From: Triangularia verruculosa
Taxonomy: Eukaryota > Ascomycota > Sordariomycetes > Sordariales > Podosporaceae
Assembly: GCA_033296885.1 (NCBI GenBank)
Contig: MU863911.1
Location: forward strand, 62,001 to 126,000
DNA length: 64,000 nt
Reading direction: 5' to 3'
The translations under genes and the position numbers were made by a program. Of the stretch, positions 36,124 through 47,885 are shown piece after piece. Under the pieces are notes generated by a model that worked only from the letters and a program-made list of their open reading frames with translations, was not told the DNA's origin and searched no databases. Position 1 is the first letter of the stretch. Each line of letters opens with the position of its first letter.

Positions 36124-37043
36124 ATGTCGTGCCTGCTACCCGTTCAAGTCACGGCTGAGATAAACTCGGTCAGTCAAGATTTTAACAAGATCAAAGAAGC
36201 TTCCCTATACCCAAGTGATGTTCTAACCAACTTTAGGCCACCATTGTGATCATCAGGATATATGAACATACACCCAATGGACTATCGACGGGAAAGATAG
36301 AATTCCCCATCAGCCCTTCAGCTGGTGATCCGAAAGAAGTTCACACAATCAGCACATCTGTCCTGGCCGCGACATCAGGCGTGGATTTGAAATCTCTGAA
36401 CACCAAAGCAAACAACCAGGAGTTGTTTGTTCACGTGGATTGGAGGTATCAGACCATTTATCCGAAATTCACCACGAGGCATCGTGTTGTTCCGGAACCA
36501 TCTCTCTCTATCCTGTTCGCAGGCGGAACTAGCTGGGCGGAAGATATTGCAAGGACTCCTGCCTTTCATACACCTCATGAACATATGCCAGTACCCGATT
36601 ATCTACGGCGCCCAGCGTGGAGTTTGAGTCCTCAACCTCCAAAACCATCATTCAACATGGGTAACCGCGTCCAAAGAATGACACCACAATTAGGCTCTTG
36701 GACCCCCTCTCCCCACTTCCCAGACACTCCTCGTTCTATGTCACCAAGCTCTGGGGATGATCAGCTCTCGATTTGTTCAGACCCAACATCAGTGGGGAGC
36801 ACCATCTCGGAAGTCAGAACACCCAGACTGTTCAGTCCTCCTCCCTCCCGACAAAATTCCTCCTCAACCGCTAGTATTACCGGTGACTGGATGGACCGAC
36901 AAATCCAACAGCAATTTCAAGATGAGGAGTTCCTAAAGCAGAAGCAAGATGCCGAGGAACTCTTTGAGAGGACAGGAGATCTCAGTGGCCTCATTGCTGT
37001 AATGGAAGCAGCTAACCGATTCTCTGCCTTTCCACCACTGTAA
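36124..37043 (+). CDS. Family B copy 2: partner protein of array pair 2
   Basis: Exons 36124-36168 and 36237-37043 (68-nt intron, GTCAGT donor, TTCTAACC branch, TTTAG acceptor, phase 0); 283 aa. The start MSCLLPVQVTAE and the intron position match the gene at 31541. The N-terminal half contains HTISTSVLAATSGVDLKSL, LFVHVDW, the stretch around YPKFTTRHR, and SWAEDIA, each with a counterpart in copy 1. The middle is Ser/Pro-rich and probably disordered. The C-terminus is a charged helix (QQFQDEEFLKQKQDAEEL) followed by FERTGDLSGLIAVMEAANRF. No known domain is recognised and no function can be given. It is divergently paired with family A copy 2, with 1.3 kb between starts. Confidence 0.65.
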
Positions 37044-39673
37044 CCATAGCCCCAGACTTGATTCATGGTTCAAGTCACGATGGGGCATCCCGCTGTTCTA
37101 GAAAGCATCTTATTTCTCGGGCGTTTGTTATAGCTCTAGTACCTAGTTTACCTGATCAGCGTATGCAACACATTTCTACACGGGAGGCTGAGGATATTGC
37201 TTCTGGGGTCGACTCAATTAGAAGCAATAACATTTATGATACCTACGTAATGGAAATCAGTCTCGATCTGGAGTGTCTCTCGAGATCCAATGTACTCTGA
37301 GCACTCAAAGCTCACCCACCATTCAAAATACCTGAGCAACTGCAGATATCTCGCTTGCAACTTCTCACGTCCCTATTCCGCAAGGACATTGAGCACGACG
37401 GAAATTACAAAATGCACTTGATCACGTCTCATTCCCTTCACGCGTCGGTCCGAAAGCCTTGCCCTACCAAGCAGTGCCCAAGACATCGCCCATCATAACC
37501 GAGGACAACCGCGGCTCATTCGTGCCGAATATCAAGGCGCCTCGTTATTCTTTTTGCTTCTCAGTCTTGAATTGACGAATACGATATCTGCCGTTACTGC
37601 CATGCCTCCAGAAAGGCTGCCGAATGCTGCAGGCACATGTGCCCTTCCCCCACCACCCTGCCCACCTTTGGTCGCCCGGTTACAGTGCCCAACAACTGCA
37701 AGATCTGAAATCCCAAACGTGCGATGCACATGATGATCCAATCCGGACTTCCCTCAGCGTACGATTTTCGATCAATGACAAGGCTTTTGATCACCAGGCC
37801 TACCCTGACGTGGCCCGGAGTGTCATGAAGATTTTCATCCCTGAGACCCGCTTGTGCGTCCGATATTCCCGTCCAAAAGTCTTAGGGTACACGCCTCACC
37901 GAGAACTGCAACTTTAATCCTCAAGTTTGAGTATGCCAAAGACAAAATGGCACAGCGATGAGCTGAAGGTTATGTACAACCCTCCCTCATATCGGAAGTA
38001 ACAGCAGAATGTTCCATTTTTGATAGGAATTCAGTTTGACGGGTCTTGTTAATCTCGGCGGCTTCCCCCGCCGCACGACGCCCTCGGTGAATTGCGAGCC
38101 TCATGGGGAATGGCTGACTGGGCTGAACTATAATTAGGGTTCGGGTTAACTGTGAGGAGCCGGAGTAAGGCTATTCCTGGAACACCGCAAAAAAGCATTG
38201 GAGGTGGCTGAGAGGTTCGGGTTAAGCAAAGACCGCGAATATGGGCCATTCACAAAGTAGAATGGGCAGTTAACTATCTGGCAATTCCGCCTGTACGGCT
38301 GCAGTTGAATCCGACAACCCGTTTATGCGTGAATGTGGCTTCACCTACACGCAACAAAGAACAAAAGTGTCGCGACTTAGAGTTCGGCCAGGTTGCCTGG
38401 GGGCCGGCTTGGGTAGGTGCCGTTCTTGGGCAAATGCCGCGCCATCTATTGGCATGTGTAATCGGTGACGAATATAACCGAAGCGTCTCAATTTCACAAG
38501 GCAGGCGATGAGCGGCGGACACTCATTTCCGAATCACAATCTATAAGAGAAAGGTAAGCCACCCCCCTTCAGAGGACTCACCCTGGTAAGCAGGCAACTA
38601 ATGAAATTCGAAAACGAGCAAAACGGACTATCTATCAGGGTAGGAAGGAGAAAGCCAACCGGCCCAGCAAGACAAAAATCACTCGAAGCGAAAACGAGCC
38701 CCCACGCGGAAAAGACATCAGGCATATAACATGAGAGCTTCCACACCCCTCCGTTCTCTCCCTCTTTATCGACCTCTCTTTCCTTCAGCTTCCACAGAAG
38801 CTACCCCCAACTGTCGTCTCCTCCTTTAACCGCCGCCTTTCTTCAGCAGCACCTACGTGCGGACTCTCTAGCTCTGCCCGGAAAAGGAGGGAACGTGAAA
38901 GTCAACAAACCTCGCAGTTTTTGCGTAAGTCAGTACTCTCCGCTAGTTTCTGCGCGACCCTGTCATCCTTCCCGGTCTTTTGTACCGTGGACCACAGAAA
39001 CGCCCAAGTTCTCTCCCCCTTCACCTCCCTCATGGTTGAGCGCCCGGGCCACCTTGATACTGATGATGTTCAAAGGTGTGCCCGTGTTGGCGACCTGGAC
39101 GTATCACAGAACCTTGCATAGGTATGTAGGTATATCAACATACAACAAGGTTGATAATCGAACCCCCCCTTTTTTTTCATTTTGCTTCCTGGTCAAGTTC
39201 CTTCCCGCACTCAGTTCTTCCTCCAGAGAGAAACCCGCCCATGCGGAAGCCTGCCTTACGGTTGGGGTCCCCGCCGTTTTGGCTTGAACCCCGATCTCCT
39301 TCAGCAGGTCTTCCTTGACAGAGTGTCAAAGTCGAGAGTTCTGGTCGGGGAGATTGGACGAGAGTTGGAAAATGACTGTTCAATCCATCAGAGCCACTAC
39401 GCGAACCCAACATTCCAGCTGGTAAAGCGTGGCCGATGAAGATAATGCAGTTTGTGACAACGATGTCGGTTCGTCTGCTGTGGTTGGTGGCCTACCTGGT
39501 GTCGTTGATCTCTTTGGCTGCCCTGGTTACCTAATTTTAGGCAAATGGGGACCAATGAGTCAGTAGAAGTTGGTTGGGCTCCGAAAACAGCGCAAATTCG
39601 ATAGGCAAAGCTGATGGCGTCTACATCCAGTGTCGTCATCAAGAGCTGGATCGCAGACAGCTATTGAGCCTGC
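37044..39673. other. Space between array pairs 2 and 3; no gene seen
   Basis: 2.6 kb without a credible coding frame. TTAGGGTTCGGGTTA near 38135-38149 again resembles telomere repeats. A GTTCAA stretch on the minus strand near 39285-39300 was considered as a tRNA T-loop, but the stem does not pair. Confidence 0.4.
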
Positions 39674-41562
39674 CTAATCACCTTTGTGAGTTGGTGTTGG
39701 GTGTGTGAAATCATCCAAGAAATAACGCATTTCCCCCACGTCGGGCTGCACAGAGTTTTGGGTATGCAAATCGGGGTTGGAAAATGTGATCCATGGAGCC
39801 TGCTGTGACGCATTCGCCTGCACTTGGTTATAAAAAGACTGTGCCGATACCTGACTGTGCAGAGCTTGAGCGCCTGAACCCGGCGAAGTCGTCGGGCTCG
39901 TAGCATAGCCGCCTTCATGGTATATGAATCCGGTTTGCTGCTGCTGGTGTCCATACTGACTTCGCCCTGTCCAACTCTGCGGATTTTGGCCCTGCTGGAA
40001 CTGGTGCTGGGTCTGAGGCAAGCCCTGGTATTGCCCCTGGTGGTTGGAGTGTTGCCCTTGAAAGTTGGACTGCTGCCCCTGAAAGTTGGACTGCTGCCCC
40101 TGAAAGTTGGACTGTTGCCCCTGGTGGTTGGAGTATTGCCCCTGAAAGTTGGAGTGTTGCCCCTGAAAGTTGGATTGTTGTGACTGCAGGTGCTCTTGGG
40201 GTTTCGATTGAGAGAGTTGCTGATATTGCTGGCTTTGCTGGGGTTGAAGTGGATGGAATGTCTCAGGCGGGTTCATACCCTTGGGCCTCGCGTCGTTGAA
40301 CAGGCCTGTAAGTTCAGCCTCGTTAGCACTGACATTTGTTTTAGATGAAACCAAGATCGCCCGGTCCAGCCCGAACCACGACGGCTGCTTATGCAAAGCG
40401 GCTGGCTCCGACAGCTAGATATCAACTTACAGGTACTTAGGTTCCCAATCTGCACCGATGTCGCAGGTGTGCAGATTAACGACTCTCCGCTAACATCATG
40501 CGTCATTGAGCTCCGCCGGGAAGAGCTTCGGCCAGTCGGCAGTTGTTGTTGGGGATACAACAGAGATGGAGATGGGACGCCGAACAGAGGATCAGGGTCC
40601 GCCGGCGCCCCTGTGTTCAGAGCGACGTTTTGGCCCGATTGACGCCCCACGAAGCAGTCTGGATGCAGAATCATATCCGCTCCATAACATCCATTCGTGC
40701 CATTCCGGTCACTTGCCAAGTCGTCCAGCACCCGGATAGTCACAGCACAGATCTCGTCAATGCCTTCCCTAGTTCGTTCGATAACAATCTTGACAAAAGA
40801 CCGGGGGTCCACAAGACCCCATTTTGAAAGTATTGGCAATAGCTCGCTCCCTTCGGGCATCAGCATGGGTGTCAATTTCAGGATTTTGATGACACTGGAT
40901 GCCCTGATGATGGAGTACTTGGTGGTGGCATCAAAGATGGCGCGGAGGGGCTTCTTGTCTCCGTTCTTAGAAAGAGCAGTGACAGCCTCCACAATCTCGT
41001 GGCGTACGCCCGCGCCTTCCATATGCCTTCTTCTCAACCGCTGCCATCGGCGTGGAGGAGCGCGATCATGGAGTTGGAGATCTGGCGCTACTGGTTGATC
41101 CGTGGGCCGGCGGTTGGTAGAAACATTCGCTTTCCGATCGCCATGGATGCTCCGGGAGAGAGGCTGATTGTCTTGTCGAGCATGATAATGGCGGGCTCGC
41201 GCACTGGGTCTTCGGGGGGCGTTCCTACGGGCTCGCCCTCCAGCTTGGTCAGCTCCGGCAGGTACTGCAGCAAGTACGGCAACCTGCGCCTGAACTAAGG
41301 CCGCCTCTGTATTCGGGGGTGGATCATAGCTGATCGGGCTGACTGCATTGTGGCCCTCCGGCGGAATCACGGCGTGGCCGTTTAAGGAATCCTGTGAAAG
41401 GTCGAGCGGGGCCTGGCTACCATTGAATCGGTGTACCTGTAGCTGTGTCCCAGTTGAAGTTCTTCCAAAGTTCCCAGGAGGACGATAGGTTGGTGGGTTG
41501 TCTGGGTCCTGGCCCGCTTCCTGGACGGCGGTACGGTTGGTTGTCGAGCGTTGCGAGGGCAT
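39674..41562 (-). CDS. Family A copy 3: retropepsin-like protein with Gln-rich repeat tail
   Basis: Proposed exons 41562-41344, 41294-41092, 41032-40431 and 40305-39674; 551 aa. Intron 3 (125 nt) is canonical, with GTAAGT, a TGCTAAC branch and TTACAG. Introns 1 (49 nt, GTCAGC...TTAG) and 2 (59 nt, GTAGCG...TTGAG) are inferred because the middle frame then reads LPYLLQYLPELTKLEGEP and IIMLDKTISLSPGASMAIG instead of an Arg/Ala-rich shadow; the alternative is one uninterrupted frame 41562-40431. The core has PLRAIFDATTKYSIIRASS followed by VIKILKLTPM, an active-site-like station with D-A-T in place of D-T/S-G, and later YGADMILHPDCF. The tail contains seven 7-residue repeats of the type SN(F/H)QGQ(Q/H/Y), encoded at 40036-40182. 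It is divergently paired with the gene at 43680. Confidence 0.6.
40036..40182 (-). repeat. 21-nt tandem repeat inside family A copy 3
   Basis: Seven 21-nt units, each coding for a heptapeptide of the SNFQGQQ type. Two forms alternate: units with CTGAAAGTTGG (Phe-Gln) and units with CTGGTGGTTGG (His-Gln) on the plus strand. Units differ by a few substitutions but keep length and frame, so copy number can change without frame damage. Confidence 0.85.
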
Positions 41563-43679
41563 TATGGAAGCAGGAAAGTTGAGTCGGCGGTGACTGGATG
41601 ATGGAAAGTGACGTGTTTGCTGTTGGGGAGAGGACAAATGCAGTACGGATGTGGGGAGTTAAGGTGTGTTGTTCAAGTGTTTATGTGTGCTACTGATCAC
41701 ATAGATGTTTCGATGCCGGCGGGCGGGTCCGAAATTCCGATCAGGTCAGGCTCACCGGGGTGAGGTCTGCTCAAAAGCTGAAGTTCAGTGTCCCAAGCGA
41801 GGGGTTTCGACTGGATTGAGGCTTCGATGAACCAGTCTCTGCCACTATGCAGTGCTCAGAGGATGAGCTCTAGAACGCAATCGTTCGAGGGACCATATCG
41901 CTACCTATACATTGGGACTTGAGAGACTCATTGGGCCTCGTCTGTTAATAATGGGACCATCTCATGGCTCTGATGGAAAACTGCCTAGATGGAAAAACAC
42001 GTCTTGAGATGTATGAGGAAGTGTGTGGGGTATGCGTACCTAGGAGTAGGTATGGGGGCTGAAATGCTGGGGGACACGCTTGGGCAGAATCATCGGCGAA
42101 CAGAGACTTCTGAAGATTCCTGGAAATTGTTCCGCGCCCCATCGACGAGGCGACAACAGGGCAACGAAGTTCGTTCTGGGATTCACCTCACCAGTCCATA
42201 CGGAAACCCTGCTCTAGCCGCATCGCGGCAACGTTTTCACTCACCGACATTGGCAAGCCGAGTTGAAATTACATTTCCTCTGAAAGATAACTCAAATTGA
42301 GGCATGTGCGGTGTTGGATTGGTTGGACAACAAGAGACTGCTTGGGACATGTTGGCTTAGGCTCACTGGGCTCTCTAGCACGGGGCGAATGGGCATGTCG
42401 ACTGGGCAAGATGGGACAGGGCGAGCAAGCGAGCCCGGACATATGCGAGGAGGGGGGGCTTTTTTTTTTTTGGAATTTCCAACCGCAAACGGAGATGTTG
42501 GAGATGACGCGGCGCTTATGGTAATGGCGAAGCAGGCGGTTCTGTGATTGAAAGAAATTGATGGAGGATCCGAAAGTTGTTGAACAAATATCTCTTAGTG
42601 AGTGGTGTTGTGAGAAAGAGAATTAGAAACGCTGAGGAGGGATGTGGCTGGAGAACCAGGGAGACACCACCACCCCACCCGATCTGAAAGTTGGAAGAGT
42701 GCCGCCGGCTTCAGTACCTATGCTTCACTCACGGGGTCCAAGGCTCGATACCACTTCTCCACATGCATCTTGTTGCACCGAACTTCGCCGCCGCCCCAAG
42801 AAAGAGCTTGCTGAGCCTGCTCACTCTGAGATGAAGTCACCCGGGCATAGGAACAGACGCCAGCACACCATTTCAAAACACTCAATACTACATCCCTTAG
42901 CTGAAGCCGTTTTCCGTGATCAGCAGTTGGTGACATCGATAAAGCCGCACCTACCCCACCCCTCCATGACCAAATTAGGAGGCTTTATTGGATTTATTAT
43001 GAAGCCACAGCGCCTATTCTATCTGCAAGAGATGTCTTTTTGTAGCAAGCCCAACCACACTTTGAGTCCTTCCCAATCCAGCGCTTATGGCGCCTCCCTC
43101 TTGGGGCGCTGACCTTGGGGATCATGACCAGTCTGGTTGCCTGGGTTCTCATGAATAACATCATGGCTACGTTCGGGATCGGAAAAGAGCGGCAAAGAGC
43201 AAGAAAAGTTGGGTAAGGTATGGGCTCATTGCAATTGAAGCACAACGCCAGTATAGACAAATGAGTAGATTACCTAGATATATTAATCTTCATAAGGTCA
43301 AGGTGTCAAGAACAATGTCTCCCCCACCCGAGCCTGCGGACAAGGCTCTGGGGCCCAGAATCAGCATATGTGCGTTGTTACCTCACCGTCATTTAGCCTA
43401 TGCCAATCACTGCTCAGGCATCCGTTTCTGAAATCTGCAACAACGCCTACTTGCATGCCTTCCAGGTTCTCGCGCGCATCGACGTTCGCCGTCAGCTCAG
43501 TCCATGACTGTTTCATTTCCCGGCTTTTTGCACCGAGGCTTTGTGGGCTGCTGGTATATTAGAGCTCCCGGGACTGTCTCTTCTGACGGAACTGAACGGG
43601 TCGGATCAGCCAAAAGAACGATCCATTGGTTTACTATTGGCACATAGGATCATCATTGACATCCTTTTGTCCACGCAGT
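41563..43679. other. Divergent promoter region of array pair 3
   Basis: 2.1 kb between the starts of family A copy 3 and its partner. The TACCTAGG motif occurs at 42037-42044. From 43319 an ATG opens MSPPPEPADKALGPRISI, which resembles the first exon of family B copy 1 (MSPAKP...), and about 43430 a segment reads ASVSEICNNAYLHAFQVLAR. These are probable 5' exons of the gene at 43680, but donor and acceptor phases could not be reconciled by eye. Confidence 0.4.
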
Positions 43680-44456
43680 ATGGACCGAGCACAACGCAGA
43701 TGGCGCAGGTCAACTAGGGTGTTCAATAGATTGGTTGGAAGGTGCTCAGAGGACCATGGCCGGGAGAATCCGCAATCGACTACAACTGCTTCTACCACCC
43801 TTCCATGTACACGCGCCATATCCGTATCAGGGTGCAATTTATTCAGGAAAGAAAAACCAGCGACGACCGAATCCCTTACACACAACCAACGTCCTAGTCT
43901 CGCCATAACGGAACCAACGTCACAACTCACGAAGCGGATACAAGAGCCATCTCGCACCAAACTTCAAAGCGGCTCTCCAATTGACGGGGGGAGACCTTCC
44001 AACTCCAACTCCAGTACCAGCTCAATCTTACCAGCTGATACTTCGCCAACCTCTGGTAGCTCAACAGGGCCATCAACACCTGCTTCGTTATGTTTGGCGC
44101 TTGAATCTGGTCTGACTTTGGACTTGGCTGCACCTAGCACGACTTTGATTCACTCCAAAAAGCGAACAAAAGACCCGTCTCCCGAACCCCAGAGCACCCA
44201 GATAATCCGCGAAAGACAGCAAAATCTCCTCGACGAAGAAGTTCGGTTGAATCAAAAACTTATCGATGAATACCGCAAAACGGGTGACGCTCGTGTCTTC
44301 GCCTCGTTCCTTGCACCCTTTATTAGCGAAGACGGGAACGGGAAGAGGAGAAAGCTAGGTGATTGGAAATGGGACCGGGAGGTCGAGCGTCACTTCAGGG
44401 AAGACAAGGCCGCCGGTACAAAGATTTGGGCTCCTGTTGAGGCATCCTTCGTTTGA
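43680..44456 (+). CDS. Family B/C copy 3: partner protein linking the two partner groups
   Basis: From ATG 43680 (A at -3) to TGA 44454-44456; 258 aa. The open frame extends further upstream only by a non-ATG start, and a CACGCAG acceptor directly before 43679 suggests that at least one more 5' exon exists (see 43319). The N-terminal two thirds is Ser/Thr/Pro-rich. The C-terminal part has RERQQNLLDEEVRLNQKLID and EYRKTGDARVFASFLAPF, corresponding to the FERTGDLSGLIAVM of copy 2, followed by DWKWDREVERHFREDKAAG and P-x3-S-F-V at the end. That end matches the W-T-W-D ... F-x-H-x-D ... T-G-K-E ... C-P-x2-F-D tail of copies 4 and 5. No known function. It is divergently paired with family A copy 3. 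Confidence 0.6.
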   Translation: MDRAQRRWRRSTRVFNRLVGRCSEDHGRENPQSTTTASTTLPCTRAISVSGCNLFRKEKPATTESLTHNQRPSLAITEPTSQLTKRIQEPSRTKLQSGSPIDGGRPSNSNSSTSSILPADTSPTSGSSTGPSTPASLCLALESGLTLDLAAPSTTLIHSKKRTKDPSPEPQSTQIIRERQQNLLDEEVRLNQKLIDEYRKTGDARVFASFLAPFISEDGNGKRRKLGDWKWDREVERHFREDKAAGTKIWAPVEASFV

Positions 44457-47400
44457 ATGGAGCTTTTAGAACGCAAGAATTTCGTTACCTGTAGAGAGGA
44501 GATACATCGGAGAATGAGACAGAGCATGGTCCCTGCATCGGATCAAAGCGGTCGTTGCGGTCGTTGCGGTCGTAGTATACTATCAGGTCGCGGTCTCGTA
44601 TGGTGCATTGGTTGGACATTTTTCCTTTCTTCCTTCCTTCTTAGTGCTCAGGTTGACATTTCGGTTATATTGATCTTTCTCTTTGGCTTTTCGTTTCGGT
44701 GAGCTTTAGCTTACTTCATACTTGTTAGTGCTGCCATGCCCCAACGGACAAGATTAGGTAAATTAGGTTGGGAAGAGGCAGTTCTGGTGGGATTGAAACG
44801 CTTTAATACCTAGTGGCTATCCGACTTACCTACACCCTTTGCCTCGGCTCTTTAGCTCCGTGATTATCGTTCCTGCTTCTCCTGATCTAACATGCCAAGT
44901 TACGGTCGTGCTACTACTGCCCTAGCTGAATCAAGAACTTGGGAAGAGAATTTGTAAACAGGCGGTGGTTTAAGCTCTTGTAAAGAAGACGAGATGTACT
45001 GGTAGTTCGCGCTCAAAGAAGGCTTGGAGATGATGAAGATAAAATCCATCAGTTGGTGATGGCTCGGTCAAGATCCAAAGCGGGCTTTGGACAGCCACTA
45101 CCTACCGGGTTTATGTTTAGAGCTTATGAGGAACTCGTGGCGCGACTCACCAGCAAGCGTTGAGGAAACGGAAGGGTCAGGTAGGGTGACTTAGAACCCC
45201 TGAAGAAACTAGCTTGATGGCGGCCCGTTCGGTGCCGTCACGGCTTGCGAGATCTTAACAGGGACCCTAGTCACCTTTCTTTTCTCCACCTGTCAGTCTG
45301 GCGATCAATAGACTGACGTGCCCTGGTACCTCTCAGTATCTCCCCCATCAATTCGCGCTCGCCTTCCCCGGTTTGCAAGACTGGTAGCTAGCAAGGAGGC
45401 TCGGTGCATTCAGCCTAACCATTTCATTACGTTACCTTCCTCCCATGCGAAGTAGCATAGTTTCCACGATGGCCGAGTACTCAAACGAGGAAAGATCTTC
45501 AAAACAGCACATGACAAAGAAAGCAAGAGTTCGGTCTGGAACTGGCTACGTGATTCGTGGTGCTCAAGTGCCATACAAGAGATGGCAGCACGGGTGGTTA
45601 GCGGCGCAGGGTAGGGGGTAGGAATCCCAGGGCGCATGGTTGTGGTCCGAGCAGCCAGATGCCGTGATGGTGTGATGAGATCTCAGTTAGTGGCTGACAG
45701 TAACTGCCACCAAGGCAATCTGGAGGGCAACCCATGCTGCCGTCCAAGGAGAGGCTGACGGCTGGCGAGTATGTGGTAGCATGTTGATATTCACTCGTGG
45801 TTTGCTCGCCCAGCTAAAGAGTCATCGGCATCTAGGATTCGTCACCTTGCATTTTGACACACGCGACAGATCACATCTTCGAGAGGGTAGCGCCATTCTC
45901 ATCTCGAATTTCGCTTATTTTATCAGCCCGTGAGGCGGTTATTGGGTGTTGAGTTTGTCATTGAACGTTGGCGCTATGCAGAACCCAGGTCTGAGATGAG
46001 TCTGTAGGTTTCCTGACCATTTGTGACATGGCGACGAGACAATGGTACCACATGGAGTCTCGTATCGGCGTGTTCTTTTCCGCCCACGGGATTCTTTCTA
46101 GCGAAATGTGACAACCGGGTGAGACATGCATGGCACTAGTGTCTTTAATCCCATCTTCATTTCACCTACAGTGGTGGATATATTCATGCCCGTGGCCACA
46201 GTTCTAGATTTCAGCGCTCAGCTCTGACTATCATCGGTATGTAGGCAAGTCAGGCTGAAAGGTTCGTTTTTGACAGCCTGGGTAGGTAGCGTCTGAAAGT
46301 GGTAATTAGGTACCTTAGTGCCTGTACGTTGAACCGGCAGAGCGAATGTGGAAACCCACGCTGAGTGGAATTGACCGAAGTAAATGCGTAAATGCGTAAG
46401 TTTCGCAGTCAAGAGTGTTGATATTTACCGGCTACCTGTGTACCTATGTGGATGTGACTTGATCCAGGTCTGGTCACAGGCATAAGTGTGGCTTCGATTG
46501 CATCTACACAGGGCTTTTTCTCGAGGCACCGCGGAGAGATTTGTGCAAGGTTTTGAGAATACCTAGGATACTCTGGGGATAGGCGCGGACATGGGAACAT
46601 GTGTGGACGTTATTACGATAGCAGGGGGGAAACTGGAGGAGACGATATGCAATGGTGGCCAGGGACGAACAGGCTGAAAAGGTACCTAGGTATGGTGACA
46701 CGCGAGCGAAGCAGAACACGAAAGCCTCGTAGCAAGACCATAATTCTAGATTCACATGCCATTGATATTCTTTCCACATCAAAGACGGTTTTCGGCAGTG
46801 TTGAGGCTATGCAAATCTTCTCTTCATGTGCCGTTGCTTGACAGCCGTGCTTGAGGAGGGTGTGGGAAGGGAGGATAGTCCCGTTCTCGTTTCCGGTTTC
46901 TGTTGGATCCTTCTGTGTCATCACCGCCTGATCCCTGAAGCAAATCCGGCAAATGCATTGAAAATCACCTTCTGGCAGGCGGGGTAATGAGCATGCTAGG
47001 TACTCTTGCTGACGATTTTCTGGTGGGTGGCCTCTTCCAGGGCCGGCTGGCCGTCCTGGCTCTGGACCTCCGTGAACTATTGAAGAACTTGCACATATGA
47101 TCCATTCTACCAGTCACCCATTATACTTTCACTCTCCTACTGTCAGTCCAAACTTGTAGTGTATGCTCTGAGTGTTGCTAACTAGGTGCTTACGTGGCTT
47201 TAAAAGGTAGCTGCTACAAAGCCAGTCTCCTGTCTACATGAAGTACACTTGTTTTGCCCATCTCCAGATGCCGCAAAGACCATTTTATTCCAGCCATCTA
47301 AGGAAACAATAATTATAGCTTGAAGGTCTCAGGTAAAGCAGCTGAAACGTAATGGTAATGATACTACCTAGTAACAGTCTGCCGATCCCGCAGGCTCATA

Positions 47401-47498
47401 TTGAGTGATGCCGAACCCAGGACACACATAACGTGTGATAGCAAAAGAAAATACCATAATGCCATCAACATGATAGGTAATAAAAACAAAATCATGAC
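44457..47498. other. Space between array pairs 3 and 4; no gene seen
   Basis: 3 kb without a credible gene. The TAGGTA-type motif is frequent, for example at 46281-46290 and 46682-46693. Frames near 46.5-46.9 kb overlap on both strands and have no protein-like features. Confidence 0.4.
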
Positions 47499-47777
47499 TC
47501 ATAAACGCCTATACAAAAGACCAACCGAAATTCCACCAACGCCCAGCATACAATGGATAAGAAGGTGACCAAAGTCAAAATACATCAAAAAAAGGATCGC
47601 CAAGCCAAATAATTGATCTAAAGCTTCATCGTGGCTGTGGTCATTGTGCGTCAGCCACTTGCAACGGCGCCTGGGTCTCAATCGACCCTTCCCCCAGCGA
47701 GGGACCGGCCGGGTGCCCTTCGAAGGTGTCTGAGATTCCGGCGTTGATGGGCTAGGGGGAGCTCTCTGGTGAGTCAT
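47499..47777 (-). CDS. Possible small membrane protein, unknown
   Basis: A 92-codon minus-strand frame with ATG at 47777, starting 108 bases after the stop of family A copy 4. The N-terminal half is Pro/Ser/Arg-rich and basic. The C-terminal half has two hydrophobic stretches, LFGLAILFLMYF and LLIHCMLGVGGISVGLLY, ending in YRRL. This could be a small membrane protein, or the last exon of the copy-4 gene if an intron removes its stop. No homologue is recognised and the frame may be chance. Confidence 0.3.
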   Translation of the reverse strand: MTHQRAPPSPSTPESQTPSKGTRPVPRWGKGRLRPRRRCKWLTHNDHSHDEALDQLFGLAILFLMYFDFGHLLIHCMLGVGGISVGLLYRRL

Positions 47778-47885
47778 GTTTGTGCGACGTGGCGGAGAGA
47801 GATAGTTGCAGAGCTGTCATGACTATGCCGGCACAGAATTGCCGGTAATCGGCTCAAAAGCTTGATGGCGGCCATTGAGGGTGTG

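Noticed and set aside
39275..39310. Minus-strand GGTTCAAGCC as a pol III B box
   Set aside because: Flanking bases do not pair as a T-stem and no A box lies upstream.
40431..41562. Reading family A copy 3 as one uninterrupted frame up to intron 3
   Set aside because: Not excluded, but the middle then becomes Arg/Ala/His-rich, whereas two plausible short introns give a normal sequence; the spliced model is preferred.
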